A stretch of 5,156 bases of DNA, from contig JBJENW010000007.1 in the NCBI GenBank assembly GCA_051880395.1, forward strand, positions 1 to 5,156. Direction: 5' to 3'. The DNA comes from JBJENW01 sp051880395. GTDB lineage: Bacteria; Bacillota; Clostridia; Lachnospirales; Lachnospiraceae. Within the stretch, counting starts at the first letter, position 1, and every line of letters begins with the position of its first letter. Both the position numbers and the translations under genes were made by a program. Shown piece by piece: positions 1-4,715 of the stretch. Below the pieces are notes generated by a model, which saw only the letters and a list, made by a program, of their open reading frames with translations, ran no database searches and had not been told where the DNA came from.

Positions 1-1
1 C

Positions 2-319
2 GGTGTGGAAGTGCCGGAAATGTTAATAGAACCTCTGCTTAGAAATGGCATAGGCAAAAGAACTGATGATGTAGCAATGGTCACGAAACGAATTGCGGAA
101 AGCTATACACAGGAAATCATGAAAAAGCTGATGGCACATGGCTATAAGGAAGATTTAGTTCATCTCTATATCATAGGCGGTGGTGGCTGTCTGGTGAGGC
201 ACTTTTCAGATTTGACAGAAAAGGGAAATGTAACTGTCATTTTCGATATTTGTGCAAATGCAAAGGGATATGAGGCTTTGGCAGAGATGAAGCAGCGCAT
301 GAGAGGAAAAACTGCATGA
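2..319 (+). CDS. parM: ParM/StbA-like actin-type segregation ATPase, C-terminal part (5' truncated by window edge)
   Basis: This is the C-terminal ~105 residues of a plasmid-segregation actin-like ATPase. The frame is open to the window edge, and the GTG at 5 is more likely an internal valine than a start, because the family is about 300 residues long and only its last third is visible. The main signature is the segment LYIIGGGGCLVRHF, the glycine-rich adenosine-binding loop typical of actin/Hsp70-fold proteins near their C-terminus. It is followed by a short beta strand (NVTVIFDI) and CANAKGYEALA, an ending typical of ParM/StbA proteins of Firmicutes plasmids. In the family, ParM polymerises with ATP and pushes plasmid copies apart, linked to DNA by ParR bound at parC. 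The stop codon overlaps the next start (ATGA), so the two genes are translationally coupled. The catalytic N-terminal half cannot be judged here. Confidence 0.85.
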   Translation, partial: GVEVPEMLIEPLLRNGIGKRTDDVAMVTKRIAESYTQEIMKKLMAHGYKEDLVHLYIIGGGGCLVRHFSDLTEKGNVTVIFDICANAKGYEALAEMKQRMRGKTA

Positions 320-813
320 GAAAAACATACAAATCAAGCAATGTGCGATTCTGCATGGAGGATGAGAACCAGCGCCGGACATGGGAGTATCTACAGAGTT
401 TAACCCGAAAGGACAGCTCCTATGGAAAGGCACTTTCAGATGCCTTTGTATTAGTTCTGGATGGAAAGGTATCAAAGGGAGAAGCAGAAGAACTTTGTTT
501 TTCCACATCGGTGGCTGAGAAAGCTATAAGTGAAGGAAACATTCCATGCGGAAAGATGCTTTCGGAGGATGCTTTTCGTGAAGGCTTGAAAGTGACAGCG
601 GAACATATTGAGGACAGCGTTGCAGAACGAATTTCAAAGATGCAGGAAGCGTTTTTAAGGCAGTTGACGAAGGAACTTGAGGAACATGTCCTAAGAATCG
701 TTTCGGGCGAGGATACGCCTCACAGAGAGCAGTACGAGGAAGAAACGGAGCAAGTGTCAGAGACGGATATGTCGGATGCCATGATGTCGATGGCACTTGC
801 CATGGGTGAATAG
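316..813 (+). CDS. Probable ParR-type DNA-binding adaptor (ribbon-helix-helix-like), small segregation partner
   Basis: This 165-residue protein starts at an ATG that overlaps the ParM-like stop by four bases, with AGAGGAA upstream at a good distance. I do not recognise it by name; the assignment comes from position and architecture. Residues 7-14 (SSNVRFCM) look like a beta strand, residues 17-29 like one amphipathic helix and residues 36-48 (YGKALSDAFVLVL) like a second, which is the order of a ribbon-helix-helix fold as in ParR. Residues about 85-130 are predicted helical and highly charged. The last ~30 residues are acidic and end in a methionine-rich helix (DAMMSMALAMGE), comparable to the ParR C-terminal tail that contacts the ParM filament end. 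The GGTACCG repeats begin two bases after the stop and could be its binding sites. Alternative: an unrelated helical accessory protein of the element. Confidence 0.65.
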   Translation: MRKTYKSSNVRFCMEDENQRRTWEYLQSLTRKDSSYGKALSDAFVLVLDGKVSKGEAEELCFSTSVAEKAISEGNIPCGKMLSEDAFREGLKVTAEHIEDSVAERISKMQEAFLRQLTKELEEHVLRIVSGEDTPHREQYEEETEQVSETDMSDAMMSMALAMGE

Positions 814-814
814 G

Positions 815-908
815 CGGTACCGAAAATGGGAACCCACTTTGGCGCTTGGTATCCACTTTCAAGGTGGAAGCCTATGATATGGTACCGAAAGTATTTTATT
901 CGGTACCG
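815..908 (+). repeat. GGTACCG repeat cluster, candidate centromere-like (parC) or operator site
   Basis: GGTACCG occurs at 816-822, 881-887 and 902-908, with the variant GGTATCC at 848-854. The spacings are 32, 33 and 21 bases, close to whole numbers of helical turns, so the sites would lie on one face of the DNA. CCACTTT is also repeated (834-840, 853-859). The cluster starts right after the parR-like stop. Phased repeats beside a parMR pair are what an adaptor-bound centromere looks like, but in the best-known systems parC lies upstream of parM, so this placement is an inference. Confidence 0.45.
881..907 (+). repeat. Inverted repeat, 9-bp perfect stem built from two GGTACC sites
   Basis: GGTACCGAA at 881-889 and TTCGGTACC at 899-907 are perfect complements around a 9-base AT-rich loop. 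No T tract follows, so a terminator is unlikely. A double protein-binding site is more plausible. Confidence 0.6.
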
Positions 909-919
909 TCACCTATAGC

Positions 920-970
920 GAATGACGGGGCATTTTGCCGGAATGAGCAGTCTGCCATGGGGATTTTGCA
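920..970 (+). repeat. Interleaved direct repeats (GAATGA and GGGG(C)ATTTTGC)
   Basis: GAATGA is present at 920-925 and 941-946. GGGGCATTTTGC at 927-938 recurs as GGGGATTTTGC at 959-969 with one base missing. The first copy also folds as a small GGCA/TGCC hairpin (929-932 with 936-939). The second copy forms most of the loop of the next inverted repeat. Confidence 0.5.
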
Positions 971-980
971 ATGGCAGACT
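949..980 (+). repeat. Inverted repeat, 10-bp perfect stem
   Basis: AGTCTGCCAT (949-958) is exactly complementary to ATGGCAGACT (971-980), with a 12-base loop holding GGGGATTTTGC. No poly-T follows. It belongs to the hairpin series upstream of the relaxase. Confidence 0.65.
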
Positions 981-984
981 ATGA

Positions 985-1014
985 CACTCGCAGAGTGGCA
1001 TCAGCCTCGCAGAG
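985..1014 (+). repeat. Small hairpin plus direct repeat CTCGCAGAG
   Basis: CACTC (985-989) pairs with GAGTG (993-997) around a GCA loop. The 9-mer CTCGCAGAG spanning that hairpin (987-995) occurs again at 1006-1014. Confidence 0.45.
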
Positions 1015-1018
1015 CGCC

Positions 1019-1045
1019 TACCTTTGATACGCAGTGTCAAAGGTA
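1019..1045 (+). repeat. Long inverted repeat, 12-bp stem with three-base loop
   Basis: TACCTTTGA (1019-1027) pairs perfectly with TCAAAGGTA (1037-1045). The stem extends inward through one G·T and two further pairs (1028-1030 with 1034-1036), leaving the loop GCA. This stable hairpin is one of the main elements of the candidate oriT/leader region. Confidence 0.65.
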
Positions 1046-1052
1046 ATAAGGC

Positions 1053-1073
1053 GTTACTTTTGACAAAAGTAAC
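1053..1073 (+). repeat. Perfect 9-bp inverted repeat with GAC loop
   Basis: GTTACTTTT (1053-1061) and AAAAGTAAC (1065-1073) are perfect complements around GAC. It lies eight bases after the previous hairpin. Confidence 0.65.
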
Positions 1074-1079
1074 AAAAGA

Positions 1080-1094
1080 GCCAGCAGAGCTGGC
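1080..1094 (+). repeat. Perfect 6-bp GC-rich inverted repeat
   Basis: GCCAGC (1080-1085) and GCTGGC (1089-1094) pair around an AGA loop, six bases after the previous stem. Confidence 0.55.
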
Positions 1095-1098
1095 GATA

Positions 1099-1125
1099 CT
1101 TCTCGAACTGCTAATGTTCGAGAAG
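1099..1125 (+). repeat. Perfect 10-bp inverted repeat
   Basis: CTTCTCGAAC (1099-1108) and GTTCGAGAAG (1116-1125) are perfect complements with a 7-base loop. This is the last hairpin of the series, about 40 bases before the relaxase ribosome binding site. Confidence 0.65.
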
Positions 1126-1165
1126 GTTCTTACACAGCAGCATTTAGAGTACGAACAGAAGAAAG

Positions 1166-1180
1166 AAGGTGAGATGATTG
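1166..1180 (+). promoter_or_regulatory. Ribosome binding site that decides a TTG start for the relaxase
   Basis: AAGGTG (1166-1171) stands six bases before TTG at 1178. The ATG at 1174 is in another frame and gives only an 18-residue peptide, so the relaxase must use TTG 1178. That choice places the conserved HNNR motif at the expected distance from the N-terminus. Confidence 0.7.
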
Positions 1181-2458
1181 GCAGCAAAAACGATTTCTTT
1201 CCCAAAAGGGAAAGGGCATCTTACACATAATAACCGTGATTTTATCAGCAAAAATGTGGTACCCGAACGGACATCTTGGAACCGAATTTATATGCAGGAA
1301 TCTTTGGAACAAGCGTATGAGAAATGTTTTGGGCAGGCACTTCAAGATTATAATGTAGCGCAAAAGCGTAAGGACAGGAGAAAAGAAAATTATCTGAAGG
1401 AGATAGAAAATTCCGGCAATAAGGAAAAGACGTTCTATGAAAATATCGTTCAGATAGGGAAAAAGGAAGATACTCCTGTGGTGGATGAAAACGGTAATCT
1501 TACAGAGGAAGCAAAGTCAGCCATTGAAATATTGGAGCAGTATGCAAAAACCTTTCAGGAACGTAATCCGAATTTGTATCTGTTCAATTGTGTCATGCAC
1601 CTGGATGAAGCAACACCGCATTTGCATATTGATTATATTCCGGTGGCTCATGGATATAAAACAGGCATGGAAACACGCAACAGTCTTACAAAGGCATTAC
1701 AACAGATGGGATTTGCAAAGGCGGTCAGTAAAAAGGAAAATGAAACAGTTGCGTGGCAACAAAGAGAACGATCCTATTTGACGGATCTTTGCCGGGAGAA
1801 AGGCATTGACATAGAGGTGCTGGGAATACAGAGAGATAATCTTAGCCTGCCGGAGTATAAAGCTGCAATGCGTGAAGTAGAAGCGCTGGAACAACAGGCA
1901 GAGGAAATGGAGATACATAACAAGGAGCTTGCTACACAAGCCGGGGATTTGGCGAAGCAGATTGATGAACTGGAGGCAAGGGATAAAAGCAATCAGGAAT
2001 TACTTGAGAAGCATGATCTGAGAGCAACTACCTTAAAGACCATTTCAAAAGAAGTAGATGCAGAAACCAAGAAGATAAAAAGTGCAGCAATTCCGGTCAA
2101 TCATCTGTTTGGCGGTGAGGAATATGTCAAGGTAAAGAAAAGTGATTGGAATAAGATTATGGATGCTTTCAGCCGGGCAGTATCAAGGAATCATTTGTTG
2201 GAAAAATATGAAAAGAAAATATCTGCTTTGGAGAAGAAAATAGCAACCCTTACTGACCAGATAGAGAAGTTAAAACAGTTTGTGGCATCAAGGGGACTTG
2301 GGGAGGCGTTTGTAGAGTTTGTAAAATCGCTGGCACCAAAATCCTTCAAGCAAAAACTGGAAGAGAAAAAAGCGGATGCAGCGGAGCAGAATCGACAGAG
2401 AAAGACAACACAACAGGAAATGCCGGATAAGAAGAAAAAATTGCAGCAGGAAATGTAA
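1178..2458 (+). CDS. mobV: MobV-family relaxase (Mob/Pre plasmid recombination/mobilization protein)
   Basis: This is a 426-residue DNA relaxase that would nick one strand at oriT and pilot it into a recipient using another element's conjugation machinery. The N-terminus carries HNNRDFISKNVVPERTSWN (from H17), matching MobV motif I, H-N-x-R, where pMV158 MobM has its catalytic histidine. Residues 141-150 read HLDEATPHLH, the metal-binding histidine motif III, followed by IDYIPVAHGYKTGMETRNSL, which is very typical of Firmicutes MobV proteins. Residues about 232-285 and 340-368 are heptad-like coiled coils, and the C-terminus is lysine- and glutamine-rich, as usual for this family. Length is normal and no frameshift is visible. 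It follows the hairpin-rich candidate oriT and precedes a tnpV gene by 25 bases, so the two are probably cotranscribed. The Tn4451/Tn4453 homologue is TnpZ. Family assignment is very secure; actual transfer activity is inferred. Confidence 0.93.
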   Translation: MAAKTISFPKGKGHLTHNNRDFISKNVVPERTSWNRIYMQESLEQAYEKCFGQALQDYNVAQKRKDRRKENYLKEIENSGNKEKTFYENIVQIGKKEDTPVVDENGNLTEEAKSAIEILEQYAKTFQERNPNLYLFNCVMHLDEATPHLHIDYIPVAHGYKTGMETRNSLTKALQQMGFAKAVSKKENETVAWQQRERSYLTDLCREKGIDIEVLGIQRDNLSLPEYKAAMREVEALEQQAEEMEIHNKELATQAGDLAKQIDELEARDKSNQELLEKHDLRATTLKTISKEVDAETKKIKSAAIPVNHLFGGEEYVKVKKSDWNKIMDAFSRAVSRNHLLEKYEKKISALEKKIATLTDQIEKLKQFVASRGLGEAFVEFVKSLAPKSFKQKLEEKKADAAEQNRQRKTTQQEMPDKKKKLQQEM

Positions 2459-2483
2459 ATTTGAAGAAAGCGAGGAACGTACA

Positions 2484-2831
2484 ATGAATTTGACTTATGA
2501 AAAATGTGGAGATTATTTGATACCAAACATAATTCCTAATCCAGAGCCGGAAGGAGAACTGAGAAAGTTTGGATTAATGCGGAAACATTATTTAAAAGAA
2601 TATAAGAGTGGCATTTATCAGGGAATGGTTCTAAGTGGAAAGCTAAAGGAACATCTGCTCATGGTGCAGGAACAGGCAGAGTTACAGTTTGATGTGCTGG
2701 TGGAGCAGATGGCAGAACGTGAGGGAGTAACGGAGCAGTTGAAAGAAGAAAATCAGATGCTTTGGGTACAGAGGATGAATAATATCCGGGCGAGGGCAGA
2801 GGAAATTGTAAGAGAAGAGATGCTACGGTGA
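2484..2831 (+). CDS. tnpV: TnpV family transposon-encoded protein
   Basis: This 115-residue protein resembles TnpV, first named in the clostridial elements Tn4451/Tn4453 and common in mobile elements of Clostridia; its biochemical role is not established. The N-terminus (LTYEKCGDYLIPNI) and the sequence that follows (KFGLMRKHYLKEYKSGIY, then LSGKLKEHL) match the family pattern as I remember it, as do MAEREGVTEQLK and the ending WVQRMNNIRARAEEIV. I chose ATG 2484 because GAGGA lies seven bases upstream and the family begins there. In-frame codons further upstream encode arginine-rich sequence overlapping the relaxase end and are not family-like. The second half is helical and charged, with no visible catalytic motif or membrane segment. 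It sits directly behind the relaxase and before a strong hairpin, suggesting a two-gene mob-tnpV unit. Confidence 0.85.
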   Translation: MNLTYEKCGDYLIPNIIPNPEPEGELRKFGLMRKHYLKEYKSGIYQGMVLSGKLKEHLLMVQEQAELQFDVLVEQMAEREGVTEQLKEENQMLWVQRMNNIRARAEEIVREEMLR

Positions 2832-2847
2832 TTGTTACATGACATAT

Positions 2848-2878
2848 CAGAAGGCTGGTCTAGATGATCAGCCTTCTG
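2848..2878 (+). terminator. Strong hairpin after tnpV, probable terminator lacking a clear T tract
   Basis: CAGAAGGCTGGTC (2848-2860) pairs with GATCAGCCTTCTG (2866-2878), a 13-bp stem with one G·T pair and a 5-base loop. Outer bases ATGAC (2839-2843) and GTCAT (2882-2886) can also pair. It begins 17 bases after the tnpV stop, the usual terminator position, but only TT and then an AT-rich run follow. It may therefore be a weak or bidirectional terminator, or a 3'-end stabilising structure. Confidence 0.5.
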
Positions 2879-2896
2879 TTGGTCATATATATTAAT

Positions 2897-2926
2897 TTGA
2901 ACGTAAATACTAATCAGAGTTAAACG
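2897..2926 (+). promoter_or_regulatory. Possible weak promoter for the resolvase
   Basis: TTGAAC (2897-2902) resembles a -35 box, with TAAACG (2921-2926) 18 bases further as a poor -10 box. The position, between the tnpV hairpin and the resolvase, is sensible, but the match is weak. Confidence 0.25.
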
Positions 2927-2953
2927 ATAGTGGAAGCTTATGGAGGTAGATAC

Positions 2954-3562
2954 ATGGCAGATATGAAGATATATGGGTATATGCGTGTTTCATCAAAAGA
3001 ACAGAATGAGGACAGGCAGCGGATTGCCTTAATAGAGATGGGAGTCCCAGAAAAAAACATTTATATGGATAAACAGTCAGGAAAGGATTTTGAAAGAAAG
3101 CAGTATAAAAAATTATTGCGAAAGTTAGATGAAAATTCTGTCCTGTTTATCAAGTCAATCGACCGGCTTGGAAGAAATTATAGTGATCTTAATGAACAAT
3201 GGCGAATTATCACGAAAGAAAAGAAAGCGGATATCGTTGTAATTGATATGCCAATTTTGGATACGAGAAGGGAAAAGAATCTACTTGGAACTTTTATCAG
3301 TGATATTGTGTTGGCGCTGCTAAGTTATGTGGCAGAAAATGAGCGAATCAATATTAAACAAAGACAGGCAGAGGGAATCGCAGCTGCAAAGGCAAGGGGA
3401 GTAAAATTTGGAAGACCGCCATTGCCGATACCAGATAATTTTTATCAAATGCATAAAGAATGGAGGGCAGGAAAAATCACCATTGAAGAAGCATCAAAAG
3501 CTTGTGGGATGTGTGCGAAAACCTTTTACAGTAAAGCTGTAAAATATGAAAACAACAATTAA
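2954..3562 (+). CDS. Small serine recombinase, resolvase/invertase family
   Basis: This is a 202-residue site-specific recombinase of the kind that resolves plasmid multimers or transposon cointegrates, or inverts DNA segments. ATG 2954 is preferred because GGAGGT (2942-2947) precedes it at ideal spacing; an in-frame GTG at 2930 would add eight residues that include this site. Y7-G-Y-M-R-V-S13 contains the nucleophilic serine, and residues 68-74 (SIDRLGR) carry the conserved active-site arginines. The helix before the DNA-binding part holds ENERINIKQRQAEGIAAAKA, then the linker GVKFGRPP and a C-terminal helix-turn-helix (about residues 155-198, ITIEEASKACGMCAKTFYSK). Length is normal and all key residues are present, so it should be active. 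It stands alone between a hairpin upstream and a repeat-rich gap downstream that may contain its target sites. The sequence does not tell resolution from inversion. Confidence 0.92.
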   Translation: MADMKIYGYMRVSSKEQNEDRQRIALIEMGVPEKNIYMDKQSGKDFERKQYKKLLRKLDENSVLFIKSIDRLGRNYSDLNEQWRIITKEKKADIVVIDMPILDTRREKNLLGTFISDIVLALLSYVAENERINIKQRQAEGIAAAKARGVKFGRPPLPIPDNFYQMHKEWRAGKITIEEASKACGMCAKTFYSKAVKYENNN

Positions 3563-3569
3563 ATAGTTC

Positions 3570-3633
3570 ATGCAATCAAACTGAAATGGTATACATTTCC
3601 AGTTTCCTATATACATAAATCGAACAATTGCAT
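3570..3633 (+). repeat. Nested inverted repeats just after the resolvase
   Basis: ATGCAAT (3570-3576) pairs with ATTGCAT (3627-3633). Inside it, AAACTG+AAATG (3578-3588) pairs with CATTT+CAGTTT (3594-3605), with one bulged C and a GTATA loop. No T tract follows, so a terminator is only one option; a recombinase site is another. Confidence 0.4.
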
Positions 3634-3725
3634 TATACCACAAAAAACGTAGAAACACAGCATTTTTCTGTCGAAATTTGACAGCCTCTCACCTCAAAAT
3701 AGTTTGGATATTAATGTATACATTT
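3587..3725 (+). repeat. Repeated GTATACATTT / TATACAT motifs, candidate recombinase or regulator sites
   Basis: GTATACATTT occurs at 3589-3598 and 3716-3725. The core TATACAT appears again at 3610-3616. The last copy lies in the perfect 12-base palindrome AATGTATACATT (3713-3724). The motifs fall in the 212-base gap between the resolvase and the methyltransferase genes. They could be res-like subsites, an operator for the methyltransferase genes, or traces of a cargo insertion junction. The rest of this gap is AT-rich with no gene. Confidence 0.35.
3678..3705 (+). promoter_or_regulatory. Possible promoter of the methyltransferase operon
   Basis: TTGACA (3678-3683) is a consensus -35 box. TAGTTT (3700-3705), 16 bases later, is a mediocre -10 box. 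The 12-base palindrome at 3713-3724 would lie around the start of transcription, where a repressor could act. The -10 match is weak. Confidence 0.35.
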
Positions 3726-3774
3726 ATTCCGAGCTGGCACACATGCCAATTGTAAAGAATAAGTAGGTGAGAAA

Positions 3775-4713
3775 TTGGACAAGATCATTGACTTGAATGC
3801 TTATCCGGTCAGCAATCTTCTGAAACTGTTACTAAAAGATAAAACGACTAAGCAAAATATTATTTTTGCAACATCTGTATACAGTACGGATGAAAATCCA
3901 ATTAAAGAGACCGATCAAATGACGGAAACAATTCTCAGGGGTTTCAATTCGTGTGAAATACAGCCAAGAGTGTTGAAAAGCCAGGAACAACAGCAGGAGA
4001 GGACTAAGGCAAAAGCTGAGGTGTTTACCCCAGCTTGGATTTGTAACAAAATGAATAACCACTGTGATGAGGAGTGGTTTGGCAGAACCGGTATTTTTAA
4101 TATTGAATTGGAAAATGGATGGAAGGTCACGAACAGTCCGGTCCCTTTCGAACGTGAAGGGGACTGGATGAAATACATAGATTCTAAGCGCTTAGAGATT
4201 ACCTGTGGAGAGGCTCCTTATATTGTATCAAGATACGATGCTGCAACCGGAGAATTGATTGAAATTGGAAAAAGAATCGGCATATTGGATAGAAAACTTC
4301 GAGTAGTAAACGAAAATACGGATAATGAAGCAGACTGGTTCAAATGGGTACTTCGGGCATATCAGAGTGTTTATGGATATGAATTTCAAGGAGACAACCT
4401 TTTGATTGCGAGAATCAATTTGCTCGTTACATTTGTTGATTATATGCAGGACAGATGGGACAGAGTGCCCACAGACACTGAATTGAGAAAAATTGCGAAT
4501 GTTATCGTCTGGAATTTGTGGCAAATGGATGGTATGACAGGAACAGTCCCCTTTGGAAAACCCGAAGAACAATATCATCAATATAGTTTATTTGATTTTG
4601 TTGTGGCAGATAAAGCAAATGATGTGGAAAAGCAACCTGACAAGGAGTGCCGTATCTATAACTGGAGAAGTGACAGGTCGCTGACATATAGGAGCATAAA
4701 GGAAGGTACATAA
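3775..4713 (+). CDS. Methyltransferase-like protein, N-terminal half of a split adenine DNA methyltransferase ("restriction subunit M" type)
   Basis: This 312-residue protein starts at TTG 3775, the only start that fits: AGGTGA lies at 3765-3770, an in-frame stop is just upstream and the next methionine is about 47 residues in. Residues 82-86 (EVFTP, then AWICNKM) resemble motif X of amino-group adenine methyltransferases, which binds AdoMet. Residues 142-149 (ITCGEAPY) occupy the place of motif I but are not the usual DPACGSG. Residues ~200-217 (YGYEFQGDNLLIARINLL) resemble the motif II region of Eco57I-type enzymes, with E203 as the likely ribose-binding acid. No catalytic NPPY is present; it lies at the start of the next gene, two bases away. 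I infer that the two products assemble into one enzyme methylating adenine in DNA, as part of restriction-modification or related defence. This is similar to proteins I recall being annotated as restriction endonuclease subunit M. No nuclease motif is seen. Confidence 0.72.
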   Translation: MDKIIDLNAYPVSNLLKLLLKDKTTKQNIIFATSVYSTDENPIKETDQMTETILRGFNSCEIQPRVLKSQEQQQERTKAKAEVFTPAWICNKMNNHCDEEWFGRTGIFNIELENGWKVTNSPVPFEREGDWMKYIDSKRLEITCGEAPYIVSRYDAATGELIEIGKRIGILDRKLRVVNENTDNEADWFKWVLRAYQSVYGYEFQGDNLLIARINLLVTFVDYMQDRWDRVPTDTELRKIANVIVWNLWQMDGMTGTVPFGKPEEQYHQYSLFDFVVADKANDVEKQPDKECRIYNWRSDRSLTYRSIKEGT

Positions 4714-4715
4714 GA

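Larger units (their letters stand above)
909..1165 (+). other. Candidate origin of transfer or structured leader upstream of the relaxase
   Basis: At least five stem-forming inverted repeats lie nearly end to end between about 949 and 1125, followed by an unstructured stretch to the ribosome binding site. MobV relaxases nick at an oriT normally found just upstream of their own gene and containing inverted repeats, as in pMV158. That makes this the natural oriT candidate. I could not identify a specific nick sequence, and the same hairpins could instead act in the mob transcript to limit relaxase expression. No convincing gene is seen here on either strand. Confidence 0.45.

Noticed and set aside
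873..878. TATGAT as a -10 promoter box
   Set aside because: The only -35-like sequence (TTGGTA at 846) is 21 bases away, which is too far.
846..1046. 66-codon + strand open frame across the repeat region
   Set aside because: No ribosome binding site at its start, it covers the GGTACC repeats and hairpins, and the product has no recognisable domain. The repeats explain the sequence better.
1024..1065. TTGATA and TTGACA as -35 boxes for the relaxase
   Set aside because: No acceptable -10 box at 16-18 bases from either, and both lie inside the stems of hairpins.
881..1125. CRISPR array or tandem repeat array
   Set aside because: The stems differ in sequence from one another; there is no constant repeat with regular spacers.
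206..1363. Minus-strand open frames at 206-508, 524-862, 909-1205 and 1130-1363
   Set aside because: Most lie opposite well-supported + strand genes; 909-1205 lies mainly across the hairpin region. Their products are rich in Cys, Ser, Leu and Phe, as expected of antisense translation, and no clear ribosome binding sites were noticed.
1485..1781. Second + strand frame inside the relaxase gene
   Set aside because: It is an out-of-frame shadow of the conserved relaxase core, with no family features.
2376..2483. N-terminal extension of tnpV from an upstream ATG
   Set aside because: It would overlap the relaxase end and add 36 Arg/Lys/Cys-rich residues not seen in TnpV proteins. ATG 2484 has its own ribosome binding site.
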